A DNA stretch of 8,771 nucleotides. Source: Anaerolineales bacterium. Its GTDB lineage: Bacteria; Chloroflexota; Anaerolineae; Anaerolineales; Villigracilaceae. The stretch is from the NCBI GenBank assembly GCA_016789205.1, contig JAEURF010000056.1, positions 1 through 8,771 of the forward strand. Reading direction: 5' to 3'. Position numbers and translations under genes: made by a program. The notes beneath the pieces are model-generated. The model was not told the DNA's origin. It saw only the letters and a program-made list of their open reading frames with translations, and did no database searches. Positions 1 to 5,898 of the stretch are shown one piece after another; position 1 is the first letter of the stretch; the number at the start of each line of letters is the position of its first letter.

Positions 1-881
1 GCGGCAGAGCGGTCAACTTTTGTGGAGTCTTTACCAGAAAATGCACCACCACCATGACGACCCATGCCACCGTATGTATCAACGATGATTTTTCTTCCAG
101 TTAAACCTGCATCGCCCATTGGACCACCTACTACGAAGCGACCTGTTGGATTGACGTAAACTTTCATATTTTTGTCCACAAGGTTTTTAGGAAGAGTCTT
201 CATGATGAGTTCTTCGGTGATGACTTCAGTAATTTCATTTTGTGAAACATCATCTGCATGTTGTGTAGAAATTAAAACTGTATCCACACGCACAGGCTTG
301 CCTTGTGAATATTCAATCGTCACTTGGCTTTTCGCATCCGGGCGTAACCATTTGATGGCGCCGCTTTTGCGAAGTTCACTTTGCTTGCGAGTGAGTTTGT
401 GCGCCAAATAAATTGGCAAGGGCATTAGGGTATCGGTTTCGTTACATGCGTAACCAAACATCATGCCTTGGTCGCCAGCGCCAACAGATTCAACTTCTTC
501 TTCCGTCATTTCACCAGATTTGGCTTCAAGGGCTTTATCTACACCCATGGCAATGTCGCCGGATTGTTTCGCAATCGCAACCAACACGCCACAGGAACTC
601 CCGTCAAAACCTTTTTCGCTTGCGTCGTAACCAATTTCATTAACGACCTTGCGCACCAATTCATCATAATTAAATTGTGCATTGGTGGTGATTTCACCTA
701 GTAACATGACATAACCAGTCTTGATAGCCGTTTCACAGGCTACCCGTGAACGCGGGTCTTGTTCTAAGCACGCATCCAAGACTGCATCTGAAATTTGGTC
801 ACACATTTTATCTGGGTGGCCCTCCGAGACGGACTCTGATGTAAACATCAGTTTTTTGGAAGACATAAAAGTATTGCTCAT
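1..881 (-). CDS. metK: S-adenosylmethionine synthetase (methionine adenosyltransferase), 3' part cut by window edge
   Basis: Makes S-adenosylmethionine from ATP and methionine in the cytoplasm. I translated the minus strand from the ATG at 881; the frame stays open to base 1, giving 293 complete residues of a family that is usually near 400, so the C-terminal quarter lies outside the window. Family signatures are in order: SESVSEGHPDKMCDQISDAV near residues 15-34, with the ATP/methionine-site GHPDK at 21-25; GAGDQGMMFGYA at 134-145; and the loop GGGAFSGKD at 277-285 followed by K288 and D290. The start is chosen because AAGGAG (893-898) sits 11 bases upstream; a second in-frame Met at residue 6 lacks such a site. 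The gene follows a SAM-I riboswitch, so its product is expected to switch off its own transcription. No frameshift or missing key residue seen. Confidence 0.97.
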   Translation of the reverse strand, partial: MSNTFMSSKKLMFTSESVSEGHPDKMCDQISDAVLDACLEQDPRSRVACETAIKTGYVMLLGEITTNAQFNYDELVRKVVNEIGYDASEKGFDGSSCGVLVAIAKQSGDIAMGVDKALEAKSGEMTEEEVESVGAGDQGMMFGYACNETDTLMPLPIYLAHKLTRKQSELRKSGAIKWLRPDAKSQVTIEYSQGKPVRVDTVLISTQHADDVSQNEITEVITEELIMKTLPKNLVDKNMKVYVNPTGRFVVGGPMGDAGLTGRKIIVDTYGGMGRHGGGAFSGKDSTKVDRSA

Positions 882-892
882 TGTTTTTGTTT

Positions 893-898
893 CTCCTT
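893..898 (-). promoter_or_regulatory. Ribosome binding site of metK
   Basis: Reads AAGGAG on the minus strand, 11 bases before the ATG at 881. It lies just after the T-rich tract of the terminator hairpin, so it is transcribed only when the riboswitch lets polymerase through. Confidence 0.8.
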
Positions 899-900
899 CA

Positions 901-941
901 AGAAAATAAAATTGCCCATTCAGACGTGCAGAAAGGGCAAT
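901..941 (-). terminator. Riboswitch-controlled intrinsic terminator in the metK leader
   Basis: On the minus strand, ATTGCCC (941-935) pairs with GGGCAAT (917-911). One T-T mismatch and a further 3 bp (TTC/GAA) extend the stem inward, leaving a 9-base loop. The T-rich tract TTTATTTTCT (910-901) follows at once. This is the expression platform of the SAM-I riboswitch. The 5' arm and adjoining bases (CCCTTTC, 937-931) can instead pair with GAGAGGG (965-959), which overlaps the 3' strand of aptamer helix P1, giving a seven-pair antiterminator with one G-U. The two structures exclude each other. Confidence 0.85.
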
Positions 942-960
942 GAAATAAATCTTTTTTACC

Positions 961-1064
961 CTCTCATCTTCCAGCATATCCTGTCGGAATTGGCACCGTA
1001 TTCATTTGACTGACCGGTTGTCGAGGCATCGCAGGGCCGTTCCCTCCGCCTCTCTGGATAAGAG
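961..1064 (-). ncRNA. SAM-I (S-box) riboswitch aptamer upstream of metK
   Basis: Read on the minus strand, helix P1 is CTCTTATC (1064-1057) with GATGAGAG (968-961): eight pairs, one G-U. Inside are the S-box landmarks in order: AGAGGCGGAGGGAACGGCCC (kink-turn and P2 region), then GATGCCTCGACAACCGG (close of P2, start of P3), then ACGGTGCCAATTCC (close of P3 and the conserved junction before P4), and the P4 pairing TTCC/GGAA. The family is known to bind S-adenosylmethionine and to cause premature termination when SAM is plentiful. Placement directly before metK and a terminator with an antiterminator alternative fit an OFF switch. I recognised it from motif order and pairing, not from a covariance search. 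Confidence 0.95.
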
Positions 1065-1094
1065 TATCTTATTGGGACTACGAATTACTGTGCG

Positions 1095-1123
1095 AGTTTA
1101 CCATAGCGATTTGTATGCGTAAA
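1095..1123 (-). promoter_or_regulatory. Likely metK promoter (extended -10)
   Basis: The minus strand has TTTACG (1123-1118), 17 bases, then TAAACT (1100-1095): four of six matches to each sigma70 hexamer at ideal spacing. TGG immediately before TAAACT makes an extended -10. Transcription would begin near 1088, about 25 bases before the riboswitch P1 helix. The 14 bases around the -10 are nearly identical to those in front of the peptidase gene at 5275-5288. Confidence 0.6.
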
Positions 1124-1186
1124 GATAAAAACCCGCTTCTTTCTTGACTTTCTACCTGCCTCACAACCTATACATTTGATTCAATT

Positions 1187-1224
1187 AAACAAAAAAGTCG
1201 TCAAGACAAGAGTCCTGACGACTT
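1187..1224 (-). terminator. Intrinsic terminator after the first FGE-like lipoprotein gene
   Basis: On the minus strand AAGTCGTCA (1224-1216) pairs perfectly over nine bases with TGACGACTT (1203-1195). One mismatch and three more pairs (GAC/GTC) close a four-base loop, and the run TTTTTTGTTT follows (1196-1187). It starts 18 bases past the stop codon at 1243, and insulates the metK promoter from readthrough. Confidence 0.93.
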
Positions 1225-1242
1225 GGTGTAACAACTATCCAC

Positions 1243-2175
1243 TTAGTCTGAAGCGCAACGGAATCCGATTTTTGGAGAAACTTCACCACGGTAATCAGTA
1301 GAGAGTGGGTCTGAAGCATTTGGGTTCGAGCCTCGCACTGCGGCACGGTTGGCAACACGAATTTCTTTGAATCCATCTTGGAAAGTACCGCCGCGTACCA
1401 CACGGTTGAAATAATTGCTTCTGGCACCTGGTCCAGTCGGGTTCACACTTACACCTTGAGAGTAATAATCGGCATCGTAATAATCTGCAACCCATTCAGT
1501 GACGTTGCCTGCCATATCTAATACACCAAACGGACTGGCTCCTGCCGGATAACTGCCTACGCGGGTAGTATCACCAACAAAATAATTGAAGTTACCACGT
1601 GAATTATCTGGGCGTTCATCACCCCATGGATAAGTGCGGAAGTCATCACCACGAGCGGCACGTTCCCACTCTGCTTCTGTGGGTAAGCGACGACCTGCCC
1701 ATTTGCAATATGCATCTGCTTCTAGCCACGTAACATAAACAACTGGAAAGTCATTGAATTCTGCATTATTGAAGTATGAGTCACGAGTTTGTGATTTAAA
1801 AATTTGAGGAGGTTCACATGCACCGGCTTGTACACAGGCAAAGTACATCCCATTCGTCACTTCAAATTTATCCATCCAAAACGCTTTTATGGTAACGCTA
1901 TGGGCTGGTACTTCATCTCGTTGTTCATCTGGGTCCATAGCACCCATACGGAATGTACCATCTGGAATATACACTTGCGGCATACCATCTGCTGACGATA
2001 CACGTTCTTGACCTGCTTCACCACCGGAAACTACTTCAGCAGTTGCGTTAAGAACTGGCGGGGTATTGGTTGGGAAAGCCGTTGCAACTGGAATGGCGGT
2101 GGGCTGACCGCCACCAGCGCCACACGCTGAGGCAATAATTGCCACAATAGCAAGAATAGGTATTAATTTTTTCAT
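1243..2175 (-). CDS. FGE-sulfatase domain (SUMF1-like) lipoprotein, catalytic cysteine pair absent
   Basis: 310 residues. Residues 1-18 are a lipoprotein signal (MKKLIPILAIVAIIASAC; lipidated Cys18), then a Thr/Pro/Ala-rich spacer to about residue 62, then one FGE-sulfatase domain (about 64-308). Domain landmarks: IPDGTFRMG (70-78), FEVTNGMYFACV (104-115), GRRLPTEAEWERAARG (161-176), YPWGDE (182-187), DMAGNVTEWVADYY (220-233), RGGTFQDG (261-268), IGFRC (303-307). True formylglycine-generating enzymes carry two cysteines just after the GGS/T motif; here that stretch reads FQDGFKEIRVANR with none, so oxidation of sulfatase cysteines is not expected. Remaining domain cysteines are C114, C120, C157 and C307. 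Likely role: envelope-exposed binding or unknown activity. Start supported by AGGAG at 2181-2185. It is a paralogue of the protein at 3085-4032 and stands divergent to the response regulator. Confidence 0.9.
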   Translation of the reverse strand: MKKLIPILAIVAIIASACGAGGGQPTAIPVATAFPTNTPPVLNATAEVVSGGEAGQERVSSADGMPQVYIPDGTFRMGAMDPDEQRDEVPAHSVTIKAFWMDKFEVTNGMYFACVQAGACEPPQIFKSQTRDSYFNNAEFNDFPVVYVTWLEADAYCKWAGRRLPTEAEWERAARGDDFRTYPWGDERPDNSRGNFNYFVGDTTRVGSYPAGASPFGVLDMAGNVTEWVADYYDADYYSQGVSVNPTGPGARSNYFNRVVRGGTFQDGFKEIRVANRAAVRGSNPNASDPLSTDYRGEVSPKIGFRCASD

Positions 2176-2180
2176 TGGTT

Positions 2181-2208
2181 CTCCTTTTTTTGTTATGGCT
2201 AGAGTATA
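2181..2208 (-). promoter_or_regulatory. Likely promoter -10 and ribosome binding site of the first FGE-like lipoprotein gene
   Basis: The minus strand has TATACT (2208-2203), a five-of-six -10 hexamer. Seventeen bases further up is only a poor -35 (TTAGGA, 2231-2226), so an activator may be needed. AGGAG (2185-2181) lies 5 bases before the ATG at 2175, so the leader would be short, about 20 bases. Confidence 0.5.
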
Positions 2209-2251
2209 CGGATGGGGTACTTATTTCCTAATCCCCCAAAGGTAATATTTT

Positions 2252-2278
2252 GGTCAAAAAATACGACTTTTTATGACC
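2252..2278. promoter_or_regulatory. Inverted repeat GGTCA-N17-TGACC in the divergent intergenic region, possible operator
   Basis: GGTCA (2252-2256) and TGACC (2274-2278) are perfect inverted arms. Inside them AAAA (2258-2261) faces TTTT (2269-2272) after one mismatch, around a seven-base centre. The element ends eight bases before the TATAAT at 2287-2292, where it would overlap the -35 zone of the response regulator gene, and lies upstream of the divergent lipoprotein promoter. An operator is the best guess; a hairpin is also possible. No regulator is known. Confidence 0.35.
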
Positions 2279-2286
2279 TTTTAACA

Positions 2287-2292
2287 TATAAT
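2287..2292 (+). promoter_or_regulatory. -10 box of the response regulator gene
   Basis: A perfect TATAAT. The -35 position at 17-base spacing (2264-2269, CGACTT) is poor and lies inside the dyad at 2252-2278, which suggests regulated rather than constitutive use. A start near 2300 would give a leader of about 60 bases. Confidence 0.5.
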
Positions 2293-2358
2293 GGCTTACA
2301 GCTTTGTTAGTACAACGATTTCTGTATTACCTGTTTGAATTTAGGACATCAGCCAAAC

Positions 2359-3051
2359 ATGATTAATCTCTCAACTCAAAATTCCCCGCGCGTCTTTATC
2401 ATCTGTGACCAAGATGCCACAGCACCCATCTGGGGATACATCATCCGCGAAAAAGGATTGATTGCCATTGTTGAAACCTCAGTTGAACGCGCCATGCAAC
2501 GTTCAACTGAAGAAATCCCTGATTTAATTGTGATTGACCTGAATGCGCCTCATCCGCAAAGAATTGAATTGTGCAAAAAATTTCGCTCTATCAGTGCCAG
2601 CCCAATTCTCCTTTTTCTGCCATACAATAATGAACAAGAAATTCTTGAAGCCTATCAAAATGGCGTTGATGAATGTGTTATCAAACCAATTAGCCCGGCT
2701 ATATTTCTTGCAAAAATTTTGGCATGGTCACGCCGCAGTTGGAGTGAACCCATGAAACCCCATCATACTGGGCGTTTACGGCTTGACCCTTCGCATCGTT
2801 CAGCCGTTGGAAAAAATAAAAAAGAAATCAAACTTACAAATCTTGAATTTCGCCTTTTGCATTTATTAATGAGCCGCCCAGGTTACGTATTCCCCGCAGA
2901 AGAAATTATCGAAACTATTTGGGGTGCAGAAGGTGATATTGTTCTGTTGAAAAATGTAGTTTATCGCCTCAGAAAAAAATTAGAAGAAGAAATGAATCTG
3001 ACAGAACTCATTCAAACTTGGCCCGGTGGATATAGTTTTGTTGATGATTAA
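2359..3051 (+). CDS. OmpR/PhoB-type response regulator, orphan, with atypical receiver
   Basis: 230 residues from the ATG at 2359; a TTG at 2335 would add eight residues, but AGGA at 2343-2346 lies after it and favours the ATG despite a long 12-base gap. Residues 10-125 form a receiver: acidic pocket CDQDA (16-20), phosphoacceptor Asp60 in LIVIDL, and Lys109 in CVIKP. The conserved Thr/Ser at the end of strand 4 is replaced (LLFLP, Leu87) and the second pocket acid is Gln18, so phospho-signalling may be weak or altered. Residues 138-228 are a winged helix: LTNLEFRLLHLLMSRPGYVF, then the recognition-helix region NVVYRLRKKLEE, and a closing WPGGYSFVDD hairpin. It should bind DNA and control transcription. 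No histidine kinase gene lies nearby. It sits between two FGE-like lipoprotein genes, divergent from one and convergent with the other, which makes them candidate targets. Confidence 0.92.
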   Translation: MINLSTQNSPRVFIICDQDATAPIWGYIIREKGLIAIVETSVERAMQRSTEEIPDLIVIDLNAPHPQRIELCKKFRSISASPILLFLPYNNEQEILEAYQNGVDECVIKPISPAIFLAKILAWSRRSWSEPMKPHHTGRLRLDPSHRSAVGKNKKEIKLTNLEFRLLHLLMSRPGYVFPAEEIIETIWGAEGDIVLLKNVVYRLRKKLEEEMNLTELIQTWPGGYSFVDD

Positions 3052-3084
3052 CCGCATCGCGCTTAAGGTTTAACCTGATTCTGT

Positions 3085-4032
3085 TTAACCATCCGCTACA
3101 CACCTGAAACCGATTTTGACAGAATACTTGCCATAATAAGCGGCATCATCCGTTTGCGCTTTTAGGTTTGGACCTTCAATATAATTTCGATTTGAAACTC
3201 GTAAATCAAAACCTTCATCTTGAAAAGACCCACCACGAATCACAAACATATTATTAAATACTTCATCTATTGAAGGACCTAATGGATTTTCTAAAGGCGA
3301 TTTTGCATAATAATCCAGCCTATATCGGTCTGCTACCCATTCCGATATATTACCAGCCATATCCAACACATCAAACGGACTGGCTCCTTCTGGATATGAA
3401 CCAACCCGCGAAGTATCGCCAATTAGATTAATAAAATTAGCAGTGTATTCATTTGGAGGTTCATCTCCCCAAGGATAATTTCTTTTATCTTCACCACGAG
3501 CGGCATATTCCCATTCGGCTTCGGTGGGGAGCCGTCTTTCTGCCCATGTACAATACGCATTTGCGTCATACCAAGTGACATTGACTACGGGATAATCTTG
3601 AAACTCGATATTCCCAAAATATTCTTCACGGCGGTTTGAGCGAGGTAATACAGGCGGTCTGCAATCACCATTTTGGACGCATAAGTTATACATTCCATTG
3701 GTCACTTCCAATTGGTCAATCCAAAAAGCGTTTAATTTAACTTCATGTGCTGGCAGTTCATCATTTTCACGATACACATCCAAACCGCCCATAGTGAATG
3801 TTCCAGCGGGAATATAGATTTGAGTCATACCATCTTTGTGTGAGATTTTTATTGTTTCAGGCGTAGCAGTTATTGCTGGTGTTTGTGTGACAGGAATTTG
3901 TGTCGGCACAGCAGTTGAAGTTTCGACGACTGAAATTGTTGGAATAGCGGTTGCTTCGGGTGTAGCATGTGGTGTTGGCTGACACGCAAAAAGCAAAAAG
4001 ATAATAGGGAAAAAGAATTTTATTTTATTCAT
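3085..4032 (-). CDS. Second FGE-sulfatase domain lipoprotein, paralogue of the first
   Basis: 315 residues. Signal with a textbook lipobox LFAC (14-17; lipidated Cys17), a Thr/Pro-rich spacer to about residue 62, then the FGE-sulfatase domain (about 67-313): IPAGTFTMGG (74-83), LEVTNGMYNLCV (108-119), ERRLPTEAEWEYAARG (165-180), YPWGDE (186-191), DMAGNISEWVADRY (224-237), IRGGSFQDEGFDLRVSNR (265-282), IGFRC (307-311). As in the paralogue, no cysteine pair follows the GGS motif, so classical formylglycine formation is unlikely. Cysteines C118, C124, C161 and C311 match those of the first copy, so they may be structural. The gene starts 15 bp after the stop of the peptidase gene on the same strand and has no clear Shine-Dalgarno site, so it is probably cotranscribed and translated by reinitiation. 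No convincing terminator lies in the 33 bases before the convergent response regulator gene. Confidence 0.9.
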   Translation of the reverse strand: MNKIKFFFPIIFLLFACQPTPHATPEATAIPTISVVETSTAVPTQIPVTQTPAITATPETIKISHKDGMTQIYIPAGTFTMGGLDVYRENDELPAHEVKLNAFWIDQLEVTNGMYNLCVQNGDCRPPVLPRSNRREEYFGNIEFQDYPVVNVTWYDANAYCTWAERRLPTEAEWEYAARGEDKRNYPWGDEPPNEYTANFINLIGDTSRVGSYPEGASPFDVLDMAGNISEWVADRYRLDYYAKSPLENPLGPSIDEVFNNMFVIRGGSFQDEGFDLRVSNRNYIEGPNLKAQTDDAAYYGKYSVKIGFRCVADG

Positions 4033-4047
4033 TGGGTAATAGTTATA

Positions 4048-5271
4048 TTATTGCACTAATTGCATCGCTTTGCGAGCTTGGTCTTCAAAAAAGTTTGGGT
4101 TAATCGAGTCTGCTTTTTGCCAGGCTTTCAATGCGCCGTCAAAGTCGCCTTTGCGATATAAACCATAGCCATACCATAACCAGGCTTCTTCAGACATTTC
4201 GGTAACGCCGCGTGCATAATTGGTTAATGCGAGTAAGTCATCATTTCTACCAGAATGAAAATAGGCAAGAAATGGACCAAATTGATAACGAAACATCCTT
4301 AGTGGTAAACCAATTTCACGGGCTTTATCGTAGGCGAGTGCGGCTTCTTCGTAGCGCGAAAAATAGGCAAGGTTGCTTCCATAGTTGAACCAGTCGAAGG
4401 CGTCGGCTGTCTCGCTGGAGATGGCTGTTTGGGTTAAGTCTAATGTCAATTGCCGATTCAGGTTGGCGTCCCAGTGTGAGGCGAGCAGGCTTTTCATCTC
4501 TTCTTCGTATTGTGGATAATACATCACCATGTATAAGTTGTTGAAAGGTTTCCAATCTTTTTCGAGTTGAGCATAAGAGATTGTCAGGTCAGGTCCATGA
4601 TAAGAATCTTGTATTGTAAATTCACCTTTTGAATCATCATAACCTGTGATTAACAAATAATGCGCCGCCCATAAATCATCGGTTGGACCAAGTGCATCGG
4701 CGGGATTTAATGAGGTGACACTTTCAACAATGACGGGATAATTTGCCGCCAGTAATTGTTTGAGTAATTCAATCGTTCCGCCAACACGATATTCAAGATT
4801 GAGCCAACCTGCCTGTGTGCGGATGTAGTACCGCATCTCTTCGGGGTTGACATTGCGGTCACCTGTGACAGGTTTTATTAAGTTGGAGATGTCGGTTTGG
4901 TTACCTTCCCAACCGTACATGTGTAATGCCATCGAAAGGGTTGCGGGTCCACAATTGTTTGCGGTTTGTTTTTCGTATGGCGGTGATTTCATTGAAACTT
5001 GGGCGGGTAACGGAAGTGATGTGCTGGTCGGTGTAACCACTTGCACCACTGTTGTGCTAGTTGGCAGAGGGGTAGATGTGTTAACTTGTGGTGTAACCGG
5101 TAATGCAGTTGGTACAGGACCGACTGGGTTGATTGTGTTTTTTATATAAATTTGAAATACGTCTAGCCGCCAAGCGAGGCGTGATTTGACTGCGGGGATT
5201 TGGTACGTCAAAACAGCCAGCAGAAATACACCTGCTAGTGCAATGAGAATTTTTGTAGATTTTTTGTTCAT
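4048..5271 (-). CDS. Membrane-anchored C39-like papain-fold peptidase with TPR-like C-terminus
   Basis: 407 residues from the ATG at 5271. An in-frame ATG at 5397 would add 42 residues, but these run into the divergent gene, look non-protein-like, and precede the likely promoter. Residues 1-6 are basic, 7-23 form one membrane helix without a lipobox, and 50-92 are a Thr/Pro/Val-rich stalk. The catalytic domain (about 95-255, Peptidase_C39_2-like) has KQTANNCGPATLSM with oxyanion Gln102 and nucleophile Cys107, WAAHYLLITGYDD with His204, and IQDSYHG with Asp222, so the triad looks intact. From about 288 to 405 helical repeats follow (FNYGSNLAYFSRYEEAALAY; WLWYGYGLYRKGDFDGALKA), resembling TPR units that could hold a partner. 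It is expected to work outside the cytoplasmic membrane. Substrate unknown; a double-glycine leader protease of an ABC exporter is unlikely, since no transporter domains are present. It leads the operon with the FGE-like lipoprotein downstream. Confidence 0.88.
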   Translation of the reverse strand: MNKKSTKILIALAGVFLLAVLTYQIPAVKSRLAWRLDVFQIYIKNTINPVGPVPTALPVTPQVNTSTPLPTSTTVVQVVTPTSTSLPLPAQVSMKSPPYEKQTANNCGPATLSMALHMYGWEGNQTDISNLIKPVTGDRNVNPEEMRYYIRTQAGWLNLEYRVGGTIELLKQLLAANYPVIVESVTSLNPADALGPTDDLWAAHYLLITGYDDSKGEFTIQDSYHGPDLTISYAQLEKDWKPFNNLYMVMYYPQYEEEMKSLLASHWDANLNRQLTLDLTQTAISSETADAFDWFNYGSNLAYFSRYEEAALAYDKAREIGLPLRMFRYQFGPFLAYFHSGRNDDLLALTNYARGVTEMSEEAWLWYGYGLYRKGDFDGALKAWQKADSINPNFFEDQARKAMQLVQ

Positions 5272-5274
5272 AGA

Positions 5275-5288
5275 TGCGAGTGTACCAT
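5275..5288 (-). promoter_or_regulatory. Extended -10 promoter of the peptidase gene, probably leaderless transcript
   Basis: The minus strand reads ATGGTACACTCGCA, containing TGG-TACACT (hexamer 5284-5279). The ATG at 5271 begins seven bases after the hexamer, so the RNA would start at or within a base or two of the start codon. There is no Shine-Dalgarno site. Thirteen of 14 bases match the element at the metK promoter (1091-1104). Confidence 0.5.
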
Positions 5289-5334
5289 GCGTAGATGAAA
5301 TACTTTTAAGGTATGAAGTTGATATTAATTTGTC

Positions 5335-5363
5335 TTGACGTGCTTTTCGCTGGCAAGTATGAT
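5335..5363 (+). promoter_or_regulatory. Promoter of the flavin reductase-AMMECR1-TPR operon
   Basis: TTGACG (5335-5340), 17 bases, TATGAT (5358-5363): five of six matches to each sigma70 hexamer at ideal spacing, the best promoter in the window. Transcription would start around 5370-5373, at or just before the ATG at 5373. This rules out the longer reading frame starting at 5313 as the normal product. Confidence 0.75.
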
Positions 5364-5372
5364 GAAAATACA

Positions 5373-5882
5373 ATGGAGAATCAACCTGTGATGACATTAG
5401 ACCCTGAATCTTTGCGTGCCGCCATGCGGGCTTGGTCTGCTGGGGTGACTGTGGTGACTGCGACCTATGAAAACCAAAAACACGGCATGACGGTGAACTC
5501 GTTTACCTCGATTTCTTTAGAGCCTGCTCTGATTACAATTTCTTTACAACAGAACACGCGCACGCATGAAATTATTTCAAAATCAAAAGCATTTGGGATT
5601 ACGATTCTTTCCATTGAACAAACACAACTCTCGAATATTTTTGCTGGGCGAATCAAAGAAATAGAAGATAAATTTGCTGGCTTGCAAACAGAAACACTTG
5701 TGACGGGGTCGCCTTTAATTGTCGGTGGATTATCTTGGTTAGATTGTCGTGTGCTTCAAACATTTGACGCGGGCATGAATACATTATTTATTTCTCAAGT
5801 CGTTGCCGCACGTGGAACGGGAAGTGGCGAGCCGTTGATTTATCACAACCGTGAATATTGGACGTTAAATAAATTGCCATAA
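5373..5882 (+). CDS. Flavin reductase-like domain protein (HpaC/RutF-type)
   Basis: 169 residues from the ATG at 5373. The frame is open from an ATG at 5313, but a strong promoter lies inside that extension. A start at 5391 is also possible, with GGAG at 5375-5378 twelve bases before it. The protein is one flavin_reductase-like split-barrel domain: MRAWSAGVTVVTA (18-30), GMTVNSFTSISLEPALITIS (38-57, FMN-contact strand and loop), RTHEIISKSKAFGITILS (63-80), then FDAGMNTLFISQVVAA (131-146) and PLIYHNREYW (154-163). Family members reduce free FMN or FAD with NAD(P)H to feed a monooxygenase, or bind flavin for other uses. The usual GDH motif before the last strands is replaced here by DAGMNT, so donor preference or activity may differ. 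No monooxygenase gene is in view. First gene of an operon with AMMECR1, 16 bases downstream. Confidence 0.9.
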   Translation: MENQPVMTLDPESLRAAMRAWSAGVTVVTATYENQKHGMTVNSFTSISLEPALITISLQQNTRTHEIISKSKAFGITILSIEQTQLSNIFAGRIKEIEDKFAGLQTETLVTGSPLIVGGLSWLDCRVLQTFDAGMNTLFISQVVAARGTGSGEPLIYHNREYWTLNKLP

Positions 5883-5889
5883 GTTATTT

Positions 5890-5894
5890 GGAGG
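5890..5894 (+). promoter_or_regulatory. Ribosome binding site of the AMMECR1 gene
   Basis: GGAGG lying only four bases before the ATG at 5899, which is close but is the only candidate site. It fixes the start of this gene in the 16-base gap after the flavin reductase stop. Confidence 0.6.
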
Positions 5895-5898
5895 CAAT

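Noticed and set aside
172..909. Several open frames on the plus strand (172-411, 413-643, 468-701, 721-909)
   Set aside because: They lie antisense to metK, whose protein sequence is unmistakable; their translations show no domain or sensible composition.
1243..2175. Calling the FGE-like lipoproteins sulfatase-activating enzymes
   Set aside because: The cysteine pair required for formylglycine formation is missing in both copies and no sulfatase gene is in the window.
3052..3090. Terminator between the convergent response regulator and lipoprotein genes
   Set aside because: Only short pairings around the repeated GGTTTAACC/GTTTAACC words, at most four or five pairs, and no T-run.
5313..5372. 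N-terminal extension of the flavin reductase to an ATG at 5313
   Set aside because: A strong TTGACG-N17-TATGAT promoter lies inside it and transcription should start near 5370; the added residues do not belong to the family domain.
5272..5397. N-terminal extension of the peptidase to an ATG at 5397
   Set aside because: It would overlap the divergent flavin reductase gene and its promoter, and precedes the likely -10 of its own gene; the Met at 5271 begins a typical basic plus hydrophobic anchor.
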